Shown: positions 1 to 13,100, counted from the stretch's first letter. The stretch: DNA of 64,000 nt from Akebia trifoliata (GCA_017979445.1 CM030709.1:9218001-9282000); one strand, 5' to 3'. Translations and numbers: made by a program. The notes: a model not told the origin generated them from the letters alone.

Positions 1-345
1 CTGAGAGGATCAACTCTTGGAAGGGGAGATATTTATCATATGTGAGAAGGTTGGAGCTAATTACATATGTCCTACTAAGCATTAAAGTTTATTGGTGCAA
101 CTAATTTGTTCTTCCCTCCAAGGTTGCCAAGGAGCTACTTCCAAGAAGCTTCAGTTCTTCATGTCTTCAGGGAAACTAACAAGGTGGCGGATCATCTTGC
201 ATTGTCTATTAGTACTATGAGTTGTTTAAAAATTGATTGTAGGACTTTATCCTGCTCTCTAGCTTCTCTTATTTCTTATGATCAAAAAGATTTCCTCTTC
301 CTTAGGTTGTAGCTGGTCTGGGTCTGCCTTAACCCTGTTGACCTT
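1..345 (+). mobile_element. 3' end of a LINE (RNase H-like tail), cut by the window edge
   Basis: The frame ending at 309 reads HVFRETNKVADHLA, which matches the C-terminal RNase H-like segment of plant non-LTR retrotransposons, followed by a leucine-rich tail and stop. The 3' untranslated stretch (CTTAGGTTGTAGCTGGT and on) ends in a short A-rich tract near 345. The same tail sequence recurs at about 59620-59675, so both are copies of one LINE family. The left part lies outside the window. Confidence 0.7.
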
Positions 346-631
346 TCAAAAAAACAAAATGTGGGCCCATTTATGTATTTGATTTGATAGTGTAGGTAAA
401 ATTAAGTATGCTTGAATGTTAGTCAGAGCTAAAAAAAGTGGGGTTCGATCCCTTGGAAAGGTTCAAGACACCTACATAACCCATAATCTCAAATGTTCCA
501 CCTTTCTTCTCCCATTATCCTTTCTTTCCCCCTCTGGCCTCATGTTTTAACTTTCAGGTTTAGAAGATTTGGTAATCAAATTTGAAAAATTATATATGAT
601 AAGTAAGACGATGATGTAGGATACCACGATC
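346..631. other. Intergenic, no recognised feature
   Basis: AT-rich sequence without a supported gene. A B-box-like GGTTCGATCCC is present at about 443-453, but no tRNA cloverleaf can be drawn around it. Confidence 0.5.
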
Positions 632-1309
632 TAGGGTATAAAATGGATCAGGTTTGGGCCAGATGTGAGTACATCTTTATCCAGATCCAAATTTTTTATT
701 CAGATCCAGATAAGTATTTGAATCTGACTTGGATACAAAAAAGTATTTGAATCTAATTTGGATCTAGATAAGTATTTAATCCTAGTGATTAGATCCATAT
801 GCTTATTCCGAGAGGAAATAATCAAATGATTATTCATCGAATGACTATTCATCTATTGTATTTTCATTCAAATTATCTTAATCGGATCCTATTAGCTAAA
901 ATCATATCCAAAACATTTTACTTTCACTAAACCTATATCCAGATTTGATTTGACTAAATTACTTGATTCGGGTTGGATAATTTCGAACCATTCAACAATT
1001 TTTTGCTATATTTATTTTCTAATTAATATACTATTCTATTTTACCATTATGATTATTTTATTTTATAAGAATTCATGTTATATTAAAATAGTAGAAGAAA
1101 GACATCTTGAAAATATAAAATATAATTTTCAAAGGAATATATAATTTGGATCTATGCGGATAAAGGGAAGGGTCTATATCAGATTCGAATCTAACTCAGG
1201 TTAAGAGACATCAACCCCATCCGACCTATTTTCTTATTCGGATATACTCCACGGAACCAAACCCGCTAAATTTGGATTTTGGATAATATCTGACCCATTT
1301 TATTCCCTA
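632..1309. mobile_element. Non-autonomous hAT-like element (TAGGG...CCCTA ends)
   Basis: The left end (TAGGGTATAAAATGGATCAG) and right end (CTGACCCATTTTATTCCCTA) are inverted repeats of each other. The interior is AT-rich with repeated GATCCAGAT-like words and has no coding capacity. Flanks CCACGATC and CGATAATC agree at only 5 of 8 positions, so the target duplication is decayed. Related elements with the same style of ends lie at 16910-17468 and 37776-38169. Confidence 0.55.
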
Positions 1310-2146
1310 CGATAATCTATATTGTGTCAATAGCTTCACTTAGGATGAGAAACACACAAAAATTCTTGTGGAAGCAAAGATTGCTCCAATCATATGGTAA
1401 AAAGCCTAGAAGAACAATATTATATTTGAATGTCTACCTAGTGAAATGGTGATCAACATTTGGGATGTCCCATTACTTAAGTAACCTAAGCACTTGTCAA
1501 GAAACCAAAAAATATTTAAGGATATTTATCGTGGGTAACATCGAGAAAGGGTGCAATACACATTATATATATGTGAGAGTTTAATGAGTTTAAATCTCAT
1601 CTACTTGAATTCGGGAATTGCCACCATTAAAAGAGTTAAGGTGTAAATGGACACCATAAAATAGATTTTGAAAATCTATTTTTCAAAGAGTTAGTTACTC
1701 AAATACAATATAAGCGTAGAGGTTCAAATAAGGAGGTTTGGTTGTGAGACAAGGAAAATGTTAGATACCTCCTCTCACCCATCAATTTGATGATTATCGA
1801 GCATTAGCCAAAACTAAAAAAACTAAAATCATTTGTTAAGGGTTTTAAATTATAAAAAAGAGCAATGCATGTATGCATGGGGTAAAAAAAAATGTGAGTG
1901 GGTGCAAAGGTGTTTAGAATGTGTCCTTAAGGGACTTTTTGTGTATGCTTAGAGTTTTAAGTGTTAATCTATGAAGATTGTCTTCTTTGACTCTTTGAAT
2001 TTTTTAAATAAGAGTAGTGTGGTGTGTTCAAAAGTGTATGCATGCAAGTGTTCTTTGAGGAATTTATTATGGTCTTATAAAGGGGAGATTACCTATTATA
2101 GAGGAATTACTCTCTTCCTCCTTAATCATTAAAAGTGCTTACACTA
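1310..2146. other. Intergenic, no recognised feature
   Basis: AT-rich, with no open frame that resembles a gene and no repeat boundary that I could support. Confidence 0.5.
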
Positions 2147-4640
2147 TGTAGACACCCCAATTTACCCGAATTGAGCCCGAAAGCTAATCGAAATCCAATG
2201 AGAATGGTAAACCCAAAAGAAGTTCAATCAATCAAGTGGGACCCGCTCTAATCATAACCAAAATTTTATTTTTATTTTTATTTTTTAAGTTTTAGCTTGT
2301 CTTTTAGTGACCAACGACCAAGCTTACCCATACCTTGGCCGTTAGTCACCTAATGGCCATCACTCATGTATTGGCTTTTACTCCTCTAACATGGATGTTG
2401 CATTTTACCTTGGCTTTTACTCAATTATTGTCCAAGCTATTCTTGCTCTTACATTTACTCACCTAAAGTCAATTTGGTTAAACAGATGTGTTGGGAATGA
2501 GAACACTTGAGTGCTCAAGATTTGTTTGAGGAAATTACCTCTTAAACCTTTAATTAGTTGTTTATTCCTCAAGAAAATCTCATCATTTTCCCACTATGTC
2601 TTTGTATTAGGTTTCACATAATTCATTCACCTATTCTTTCTAGTAATTCTCATATTCTTTCAATTTTGACCCCTAGTCTCATTTGGTCCCCACAAAGTGT
2701 CAATTACTTTTTTATCTCTAATTTGTTGAGACTCAATTAGTAAGATTGACACTTAATCCCATTTTTCTAATCCTTAACTTAAGACCTTATGTACATAATT
2801 CTTTGCAAATTGACTAGAATTAATGGATCTTAACATTTTTTGCTCACTCAATAGAGTTTTCTATAATCTATAGGTCTTTTATACTTCTACCTTCAAGTTG
2901 TTAGGAGTCTAGCTAGTGCAATTGTCCTAAAAACCCAAAATCCCTATCTCAAATTACATGCCATTGCAACAAGTTTCTCTAAAGATTGATCCTATTCAAG
3001 GGACTTAGACACTTATATCCCTCAATTAAAATTCTTTAAAACTTTGAGTGTTGTGATACTTCTATCATTTGACAAACATGATTTGTAAGTCTCAAAGAGG
3101 TGTAAAAACAATCAATGATAAGTTGATAAAGTATATTTGAAATCATTCATTGAGGTACTATTAGAAATATTTGAAAATTAAGAAAATTGGACAATTATAT
3201 CCTTAAGAGTCTCCTTAGAGCCTATAAATAGATGATCCATCTAAGGCAAATGGAAGAGGCAGGTCTAAGATCAAATTTTTTGCCTTTTTTTTTCTTTTAG
3301 AAGCCTTCTAGTACCCCAAAACTTGATCCAAGTGTTGTCTTATACATCCTAAAAGTCTAAATCAAGAAAAAGAAGAAAATAAGTCTAAAGTGGGGTATGG
3401 ACTTTAAATTTATGTTTTACTGTAATTATTCCTCTAAATTCCTTCTACATTATCTTCCTTCATTTAAATTTCAAGTACATTTACTTTCTTGGAATAATGT
3501 AAATGTTTACTTTCAATGGCATAGAGTGAAAGAGAGTAAATATTTACTGTGTGAAGTGATCTTCTTCTTCTAAATCCATAATAATCTCTTCAAAAGCATT
3601 TAATTCTATGCAATTTGTTTCAATTCCATTTAATTTTCAAGTACTTTAAATTTATAATTTAGCTTATTATTTTCTAACGGCTTAAAGAGGAGAGATTAAG
3701 TCTTGATCAAGGCATAAAAAGTCATTTCTAAGGCTCTAATTACAAAGACTTTAAGGTTTAATCATACACTAAATCTCCTAAATAGACATAATTCATTAAT
3801 AGTCCATGTTTATTATTATTTTTGAATAATTTATGATTCTTGACCTAATTTAGATTATTTATTTATGATAGGTCAAAGTTACAAGATCCAAAAGGATGAG
3901 TCAAGACAATCGAAGAAGTACATTGTACTCCAAGGCCCAAGCCAAATCTAGACTCATTGGCCCACAAGAGTCGCGATGCGGTGAAGTTGATAGAGAATGC
4001 CTTAAAATTTGTGCAATGTAGTGGCAGTTTAATTTGTAACCTAAGAGATTCAGATTTAGACTTTTTGTAAAACATGAAGTGTTCCGAATACACGAAACCC
4101 TAATCTGGTCTTTATAAATAAGAGACCAGACCAGAGTCATAGATCATCTTCTCCTATCTTCTTATTTTACCTCATTTCTCCTATTTTTCAGTTTTTAAAT
4201 TTTTAGTTATATTTTATGTTCAAGCTTTGTAAACAGAATGAGTTTTATGTCAATTACAGGTTAAGATTAATTAAAAAAAAACATCATTATCTTCTATATC
4301 CCCTCTCTCTTTGTTTTCTTATTGTATCTTTTTTTTTTGTACTTGTGATGACCTGTGATTAGACATCCATTAAAGATGTCGATGAAATTTGAGCACGATC
4401 ATCTCAGATAGTTTAAATTGTTTTTACATATGTACTTCATTGTTTAACTGTGATATTATTTTATTAAGTAGGGATCATCAGATCTAGTAATTGTTTTTTT
4501 TTTTTTTAATTTTAATGGTTTAAGCTTAGATAAGTTCAAGTTAAACTATGCTTTGTTAGGAATATTATATCTAATCTCTTGAGTCATCTTATCAAATCTA
4601 ATCACAAAGATCATACTTAATATTTGGGTTTAACAAATTT
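2147..4640 (+). mobile_element. LTR-retrotransposon-like sequence (probable LTR; right end not defined)
   Basis: It starts with TGTAGACACCCCAATTT, the type of sequence that opens many plant Gypsy-type LTRs, and carries TATA-like boxes (TATAAATA) near 3225 and 4114. The part from about 3797 to 4420 is homologous, in opposite orientation, to about 43560-44140: both share CCCACAAGAGTC followed by a CGGTGAAG-like word, then a TATA box and CTTCTTATTTT-like leader. No gag or pol frame survives. The 3' limit and target duplication were not found, so the extent is a guess. Confidence 0.4.
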
Positions 4641-4641
4641 A

Positions 4642-5130
4642 ATCACTACAAGAAAATTGTGGATAAGGAATAGGGGTAAGAAACGGATTGAAACCATTTT
4701 AAAATGAAAACGGATTTGAACCGTTTCTCTATGCAAAATCTTTTTTAAAAGGTGTGATTCACATCAAGGAGTCTATCGAGTTTTGCCTCAAATGTGAAAT
4801 TAGAGAACAGAGGCTCACATTCGCATAGTGGCTCGCATTAGAGAACGACCATGGAACGAAACTTAAGTCTCGTTTATGATATTTGATCTTCGCAACAACG
4901 TCCTCACAAAACCCTAAAGGTTGATTCTCTTATCTTCACAAAACCTCTATTTCGATCATAAAACCTAAATCTCCGTTCTGATTTATCTCTTAAACCTAAA
5001 TCTCACATCTTTAAAGGTTCTTCATCTCGATTTCTCCCTCACCTTCATCTCGATTTCTCTCTTCGTAATCTCGATTTTTCCCATTCTTCATCTCGAGTTC
5101 AATTTCACATCAGTTGATGGTATGTAAAGG
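4642..5130 (+). mobile_element. CACTA (En/Spm)-type transposon terminus
   Basis: CACTACAAGAAAATTG at 4642 is the classic terminal motif of plant CACTA transposons. It is followed by short direct and inverted subterminal repeats (AAACGGATTGAAACC, AAACGGATTTGAACCG), as expected for this superfamily. After that comes a leader-like tract with several ATCTCGATTTCTC repeats. No matching right terminus (TTTTCTTGTAGTG) was seen, so this is a fragment or a truncated copy. The right boundary is arbitrary. Confidence 0.55.
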
Positions 5131-6074
5131 ATTTTTTACAATTAAAAACTTAACCATACGATTTTGGAAGATAATAAATAAAAAAATCAATGTTTTTAAA
5201 AAAAAAAAAAATTTAAACTAACATAATTATGGGGTCGTGGAATTGTAATTTTATAAACTTTTAACAAAAATGGCCCTTAAAATATCAAAGTTGAATGTAA
5301 AATGGGGGGATTTTCGTCCATAGAAAATTTGGTGTGGAGTCCCTTCTTCTCTGCCTTCTTTCACTATAATGGTAAAGAAACAAATTGGAGATGAGCCTCT
5401 TGTGGTCTAAACCGTAATGCTCGTAAGAGTTCCTAGTTGACTTTCATCTGCCATGGGAGTTTCTTTGTATCTAGTAGTGGATCATCACTTATATAAATTG
5501 AATAACCTTATTATGTGTTGTTGACCATGTAAACTTCACATATATGAATATTTTAAATTAATTTAAGTATTTGGTTTAGAGTAGGCTTGCAAAATGTAGG
5601 ACATTATATTTGTCAATATTTTCCAATTCTATAACCTTGTTCTTATTAGACGGCACAAATTTATATTGGGTCAAGGTTTAACGGCCAAGGATCTAGACAC
5701 CAATATTGACATCAATCAACCTTTGAAAAAATAAAAATTACTTAAAGGTCCTTGATGGTAAATGGAGAATGATATGCTCTTAATTTTGAATATTTTGATG
5801 TATTTTTATATATATTTATTTTGATGATTTATTAAAAATGAAGGATAAAATTGAAATTCTAATTTTTATTATTATTTATAATTATGTTGTAACTTATGAT
5901 TTGTGTGTCTATTTTGCAATTATAATATTTGCATTAGGGTATTTCGAGAAGATTTACCTAGTATTGAAGTCGAAAAAATGAAAAAAATAAATAAATTGGA
6001 ATCACACTTACAATGTCACGTTCACCACTTTTTATTGTCTAGTTCAACATTTTTATTGTTGAACTCATGACTTA

Positions 6075-7721
6075 GGTGTTGTTTGTTAAACTGAACAAAT
6101 AAGTGTTGAATGCTTATAATTGCTGAAACTGTATAAGCGCTGAATTTAAGTGCTGAAATTGTTGTTTGTTTACCGATCTGAATTGTGCTGAACTGATTTA
6201 AATTAAGCGCTGTAATCACATAAATTTATTTGTTACTTAATGCTGAAAACTAGTAAATTGATTATATTACCATTTTCAACAATTGTATGTTTAAGGAGAA
6301 ATTATTAATAAAATTCAAAAATAAAAATTATTTATTAAAAAAATACTAAATTTAATGAAATTCGTTTTGGGAATCTAGTCGAACAAATTCTCTCTTCTCC
6401 ACATCATTTAAAAAGTAAATTTTAAAATTTTTTAATTCAAATTAAAAAATAATATTAATTCAAATTAAAGAGAGAGAATATTAAATATAAATATTTCGTT
6501 AAATATTAAATATTCCAAAAAAATAAAAAGGAAAGAGGAAATTTCTCTCTCCTCTTTTATTTTTTCAAAATATTTAATATTTAATATTATTTAAATGTGT
6601 GGAGGAGAGAGAAAATTTCAGCCCCTTAAGGGTCAAAATTTTCTCTCTTTAATTTGAATTAATATTATTATTTTTATTTAAATTAATATTATTATTTTTA
6701 TTTGAATTAATATTATTATTTTTATTTAAATTAATATTATTTTTTTATTTGAATTAATATTATTATTAATTTGAATTAATATTATTATTTTTAATTTAAA
6801 TTAATATTATTATTTAATTTAAATTAATATTTTTTAATTTGAATTAATATTATTTTTTTATTTGAATTATATTATTATTTAATTTGAATTAATATTATTA
6901 TTTTTATTTGAATTAATATTATTATTTAATTTGAATTAATATTATTATTTTTATTTAAATTAATATTTTTTAATTTGAATTATTATTATTATTTTTATTT
7001 AAATTAATATTTTTTAATTTGAATTAATATCATTATTTAATTTGAATTAATATTATTATTTAATTTAAATTAATATTATTTTTTAATTTAAATTAATATT
7101 TTTTAATTTGAATTATTATTATTATTTTTATTTAAATTAATATTATTTTTTTATTTGAATTAATATTATTATTTAATTTGAATTAATATTATTTTTTTAT
7201 TTGAATTAATATTATTATTTAATTTGAATTAATATTATTTTTTTATTTGAATTAATATTATTATTTAATTTGAATTAATATTATTATTTAATTTAAATTA
7301 ATATTATTATTTTTATTTAAATTAATATTATTATTTAATTTGAATTAATATTATTATTTTTATTTGAATTAATATTATTATTTAATTTGAATTAATATTA
7401 TTTAAATACGTAGATGAGAAAGAAAATAAGAGAGATAATATTGGTGTGGGTTGCCTTATTAATTTTTGGGGTGCTTATAGCATTATCCATAGGACATAAG
7501 AGGTAATATCATTTCAAGTATAAGGGTATACTTGTCCGTGTTGAAAAAGACCGGTGCTTATCGCTTCAGCAAAAAAATTAAGTGATCCAACTTCACTTAA
7601 TGCTTTTCACTTATTTTTCAACAATAAGTGTTGAAAATGTGGAGTAAACAAACGTGCTGATTGCTGAAGCTGAATTACATTTAGCATTAAGTGCTGAAAT
7701 CAGCGGTAAACAAACACCCCC
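6075..7721. mobile_element. Tourist/PIF-Harbinger-like MITE with an expanded interior
   Basis: The left end GGTGTTGTTTGTTAAACTGA and right end GTAAACAAACACCCCC are inverted repeats. Each is flanked by TTA (6072-6074 and 7722-7724), the typical target duplication of PIF/Harbinger elements. Subterminal stretches rich in AAGTGCTGAAAT words occur on both sides in inverted orientation. The middle is taken up by an AT-rich tandem array. The family assignment rests on ends and TSD only. Confidence 0.6.
6645..7402. repeat. Long AT-rich minisatellite array
   Basis: About 750 bp of imperfect tandem units of roughly 24-30 bp, built from AATTAATATTATTATTT plus a variable linker (TTTATTTGAATT or AATTTGAATT). 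Units mix in at least three linker types, which suggests repeated local duplication. G and C are almost absent. Confidence 0.9.
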
Positions 7722-8111
7722 TTAGTGTTGAGTTCAGCAATTTTTATTGTTTAGTTCAACACTTTTTATTGTTGAGTTCGACGGTAATTAAAATGATTTA
7801 AAAGTGTCGAGTTCATCAATAATTATTGTTGAGTTTGATGGTAATTAAAAAGTGATAAACCCAACAATAAAAAGTGGTGAACTCGATACTAAGTGATGAG
7901 TTCAACAATAGAAATATTGAACTCAACAATAAAAATTGGTGAATTCGACACTGTAAATGTAATCCAAATTTTTTATTTTTTATTTTTTCGACTTTAATAC
8001 TAGGAAAATCTTTTCAAAATACTTAAAATGCACATATTAAGAGGCCTTTTAAAACTAAGGGACTATTTTATAAAAAAAAAGTCCCTCCTCTAGGGTCTTT
8101 AAGTAATTTTT

Positions 8112-9540
8112 CAAAAAAAAAAGACATTAAATGTGAGTCAGATTAGTTTATGTAAGCAAGTTAGGTTCAAAATTATTGGAAGATTTATTCGTACATAGTT
8201 GAAATAAGACTATGTTGTTGCATGGATTTGTAAAAAAAAAGAAGAAAAAAAAGATGAAGTTAATTTTATATACCCATTTTGGTAAAAGTAAATATCAAAA
8301 TGGATACCATATCCTTTTGATGAATATTAGAAAATATATCCGGGTCGGTAACTTCGGCCAAATTCTAGGCTGTTTCAGTAAAACACCCTTAAAAAATTGA
8401 GTGACTGACTGAGTCCAAGTAATCCATCAACTTGTTCAACGACTATTTCTAACACGCCACCATCTGATGGAACGAAGTACGTCAAATTCGAGTCAAACGA
8501 TCAAAAAGTCTTATCTCTGTAATGTACAACCCGAAGTTGATTTGCAAACCAAAACCCACACTCCTATTTTCACCACTTGGCACTTTCTTCCAATCCACTG
8601 ATTTTAAATCCATTGTAATCATTAATTGTCAAAAATATCCATCACAATTTATTTATTTTTAGTCTAATTACCTTTATTAACTTAATAAGATTTCAACTCT
8701 TACTAAACGTCGTTGAGCTCACCTTATAACATCCAAAAACATAATCAGATGCAACATTTCATAAAGGAAAAAATTCAATAAATTTTCAAAAAAAATAAAT
8801 AAAAAATAATACTATTTTTTACTATTAAATTTTAATTTTAAATTTGAGAGTTGCAGGGAAGTTTAGTAGTCAACAATTTTTAAACATTGGATTAAGTTTA
8901 AAAAAAAAAAAATAGCTTTTGAGTTTTTTTAATATAAATTTTTTCATAAAATCTAGAAGAGTGAAATTTTTTATTAAATTAGAAAGAAAGTGTTTTTCAA
9001 ATTTTTTATATTTAATATATAAATTGACTAATTAGATTAATAATCACAAAATTCTTGGACTTTTTTTATAAAATATTGTAAAATTCTCCAAATAAGAGAC
9101 TAATCAATTAAATAGAAGATCAAACTAACTTTCAAATAGAATAATACTTTTACTCTTCACCTCAAATTTTTATTTTTATCGATCTTGAAATAAATAAAAC
9201 TAAGAAAGGGGTTTTAGAAATTTTGAGGATAATAGGTTTTGGAGGAAGAGAATTGAAAATTCATCTATATATTCTCTACAATTTTTATGAAATTTTCTCG
9301 AATTTATTCGAATCAACCCGACCAAATCCCTATTGAATAATTGTCGAAGCTGAACTTAATTATTAATCAAAATAACTGGTCAGTGGGTCCATGAGGGCCA
9401 GTTGTCGCTTAATAGATCAATGAGTTAGTTAGCAACTAACTCCCAGAAGCACAGGAGTCATACAATTAAAATGACATAAACACCCTTACCGAAATTCAAC
9501 TGCCAAACTGTACAGTCGTTCTTAAGAATCCCAATAAACT
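8112..9540. other. Intergenic region upstream of the HVA22-like gene
   Basis: AT-rich and without a supported gene or a clear repeat boundary. Its right end leads into the HVA22-like promoter. Confidence 0.5.
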
Positions 9541-9552
9541 ATTCTTCGTAAA

Positions 9553-9584
9553 CACGTGGAAATTATCTGGAAAGCGTACGTGGC
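9553..9584 (+). promoter_or_regulatory. Two ABRE-type elements in the HVA22-like promoter
   Basis: CACGTGG at 9553-9559 and ACGTGGC at 9578-9584 both contain the ACGTGG core bound by ABF/AREB bZIP factors in abscisic-acid-responsive promoters. They lie 19 bp apart, just upstream of the likely leader. HVA22 genes are known as ABA- and stress-induced, so the sites fit the gene. Function is inferred from the motif only. Confidence 0.5.
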
Positions 9585-9639
9585 ACGAAACTATCTTCTC
9601 TCTCTAACGTTGTTCCGTCTCCTTCAGCCTCTTCAATAT

Positions 9640-9744
9640 AATATCTATTCTCACAAATTTCTCTGTTCTTCGATCTCAAGTTTTCTGCAAATTCGTCTCT
9701 CTCCCTTGACGCTCACTTTGCAGAATAAGAGGCCTTTTCTGAAG
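9640..9744 (+). other. Probable 5' UTR exon of the HVA22-like gene
   Basis: A pyrimidine-rich leader (CTTCTCTC, TTCTCTGTTCTTCG) ends at 9744 in GAAG|GTAAAT, a good donor site. The following AT- and T-rich 390 bp up to the start codon region look like a leader intron, with acceptor candidates at about 10109-10139. The start coordinate is approximate. Confidence 0.4.
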
Positions 9745-10145
9745 GTAAATTGTTGATTCTTACAAAAACTGAAAGCGAAGTCTCGAATTTATTTCAAATT
9801 TTCACTGTTTTTTATCCGTGATTACAAGTGATTAAATTCATCGAATGTTAATCTTTCGGACCTAAGATTTCTTCAAACCTTCGACCAGATATTGTTCGTG
9901 TTCAAGGAGCGATCGAATTGATTTTTTGAGTTTTTTTTCTTCGCATTTTTGTTGTAAAATAGTGGTAAAATTGTTTTTTTTTTCTTTTAATGGAATTGAG
10001 AGACAATAATGGTGGAAATCGAGGCGTTCGATTGATTGATTTTGCTAACATACGCTGTTTTTTTTGGAAAAATTTAAGGCGCATCTGATGTAAATTTTAT
10101 GGTTTTGAAGGTTTATTGGTGGAGGTTGATACACGAAAGATTAAA

Positions 10146-13100
10146 ATGTTGGGCGATTTCATCACAAGGATTCTAGTGTATTTCTCCATTCAATTTTTCT
10201 TCATGAAATTTCTATTTTAAATCAGTATTTATTTTTAGTTTTTTAGTTTTTTAGTTTTTTAGTTTTTTCTGGAGTAAATATTAAAAAATCTTGATTTTGG
10301 ATGGCAGGATTGTTTTCGGATACGCCTATCCTGCATTTGAGTGCTATAAAACAGTGGAGAAGAACAGAGTCGAGATTGAAGAACTTCGCTTTTGGTGTCA
10401 GTATTGGTAATTAATAAGCCTTTCTTGAACATTATTTGTTAGTTAATATTTTACATGCTTAGGTCTTGTTGTTTGCATTCGCATTTGGGTTTGATTCTTA
10501 AAATATTAATTAGGAAAGAAAACTGAGAATTAAATCCCTCAAGAAGATGGCATGGATGATTAACTAATTTCTAGCAAAATATTGAATGAACAATAGTTGT
10601 TTCAAGATAAGGATTCTTGTAGAATTCTTCCTTGGGATCTTCCTAGGTCAAAAAATCAAGGTGAAAATATAATAATTGATGAAACTTTTGGTCAAGTTAT
10701 TTGACCAGATTCGGTTTTGAAATATTTAAGTACCGGATAAATTTACCGTGTAATTTAAAAATAAAATAAATATCAAAGAGACTTGATGGTAAATTCGCTA
10801 CAATTTTTACTTTTACATTGGCGGTAAAATTTATCCGATTACATATGATTGGTTGTCTTTGGAGTTTAGTTAGTGGAACTGGCCAAAATGGTGGGGTAGC
10901 ACCCATGGTTTTTAAACTCGGTATCTCATCTCGTCTCGTACAGCTCTGATACCGAGTCGTCTCGGACGAGTTTTCCGATACGTCTCATGAGACAAATAAA
11001 AAAATTGAATGTGACTCGTAAATCTCGATCAAAAAATGACTTTGTGAGTTGATCTCGTTCAGCTCTGATACCGAGTTAACTCGGGCGATACATCTCAGTC
11101 TCGAACGAGTTTAAAAACCATGGTAGCACCCACGGTAGATGTAGGAAATTGGGAGGTGGGGTAAGGACAATGGGTTTGTACTCCCATTGTGATGAGGGTA
11201 TTCCTCAACTTTAATGATACATGACTTGACTTGGATATTTGAAGGTATGGTGAAGCATAGTTTTAAAAGTGGAAAACTCGACTTGACTTGAATTTCCATT
11301 GAGTGGAGTCAAGTCGAAAACTTGGGAATCGACTCAATGAAGTCAAATTAAAATATTTAATGACTTAAAGTACCCTCATCTTCAATTGCAAGAGAAATGC
11401 CCTTGATTTTTCCCCCTAAAACCTATAGTCATCTTAAGATCTCTCTCTCCTGTTCAAGCTTATATATATATATATCATTAAAGCTTTCTAACTCAGGAAC
11501 AAGGCAGGATTCTTAAGGAAGGGACGAGAAAATGATTTTTTAGAACTCAAAAGAGTTTTCTTCAAGCAATTGAAGACGAGATTGATTGGGCTGAACTTTG
11601 AAGAACTTGAAGATAATGGCCTTTCCAATGGAATAATCAAGGGTTTTATTCTCAAGGTTCAACTCTATGGATTGAAAACCAAGTCGAACGAGTGAAAGAA
11701 CTTGAAGATGGTGGATTTTTTAGTAGAAAGTTCAAGGATTTTCTTCAAGAGTTTGAAACAAATGGATTGAAAATGAGGTTGAATACATTGAAGTGCTTGA
11801 AGATGATTGATTTTTGGAGAAAAATCAGGGGTTTTAAATGGATTTTTGGAACCTAATGAATTTTCAGCTTTTTGACTCGGTGCATTGAACTCAACTGAGT
11901 TTGACTTGACTCACCTGAATTTTTTAGTTGACTCGACAAGTTGATTATTTCAACTTTTAATACTGTTTCACCTTGAAATCCAATTGAGTCAACTCAGCCG
12001 ATTTTCGTGTCGACTTGACGAGTTTTAAAACTATGTGATGAAGGTGTAAACTTGCTAAGTTGGTAAGTTTATAAGTGTTGATACCACAATCTGTGTGCGA
12101 AACCTGAATTCACTTACTAATTATTAACCATTACACACTTGCTTATAAAGAAATAGTGAAGCCAACACCCAAACGGCACCAACCCCCATTATGCTATTTG
12201 TTAATGACACCTTTTCTGTTCAAAACAATTATGCCAAATGATATACTAGAATAACATTTATGAAACTATCAACTTAAATTTTAAAAGATGTTATTTTTAG
12301 GAATTTAGAATATAATAGCCTATTTAAAGGTGCTAACAAATTTAAGTTTATAACTAAATTTTAAATTTCAAATTACAATTTATAAACTTGATTTCAAATT
12401 CAACACTTTATTTTTGGATTTTTTTTTTGTACTTAATGTTTTATAACTAGAAGGGTAAATTACGCTTTCGCCCCTTATGGTTTGGCATAATTCTATGCCG
12501 ACCTCCTAACTTTTTGACAATTGCACTTGCCTCCGCTATAGTTATCTAATGGGCTCACTTACCCCTCTCCCGTCTATTTGCCAGGAGCAAACAGTTAAAA
12601 AATGATTTTTTTTTCTTTTTGTAAAGACCATTTTACCCTTTTTAAAATGTTATTCATTTTTATAAACAAAAATATCCCTGTGAAAAAATGGGTGGATTCA
12701 CATGTGAGATTGTGAATGCTTAGACTGGGTCATTATTATCGTTTTAAAATTTAATTTTTTTGTAACAAAAAAAGATAAAAGTGTGAGGGTAAATTAACAT
12801 CATCTGTGAAAGGGGCAGGTAAGTGCAATTGTCACCGTAACAAGAACAGTGGTCACACAAGTAAGAAGTAACACTTTTATAACTTATAACCACCATAATG
12901 GTGAGCCCCCGTCTATGCACTAGATAAGAAACAAGAAAAATAGATAAAGGCCGAAGCCAGTTAAGTTTTTTATGTAGATTATGTCCTTAGAATCCACTAT
13001 AGGGATGTGAACATTTACTAAGTAAGTATTCTTTCCCAAGTTCAATTGGGGAACGACAGACATTTAGCAAAGTCAGAAATGATATGGGAAAACATCATGG

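Larger units (their letters stand above)
5734..8111. mobile_element. Inverted-repeat element 'Y', interrupted by a Tourist-like insertion
   Basis: The ends AAAAATTACTTAAAGGTC and its near complement at 8087-8111 face each other. The interior outside the inserted element consists of repeated words around TTTTTATTGTTGAGTTCAACA. A second, looser copy lies at about 15585-16510. The element is split by the 6075-7721 insertion. There is no coding sequence, and the superfamily is undetermined. Confidence 0.5.

Noticed and set aside
443..453. GGTTCGATCCC as a possible tRNA T-arm
   Set aside because: No acceptor, D or anticodon stem can be formed around it.
6645..7402. CRISPR-like array of regular repeats
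   Set aside because: Units are imperfect, adjacent and without unique spacers; an AT-rich minisatellite in plant DNA.
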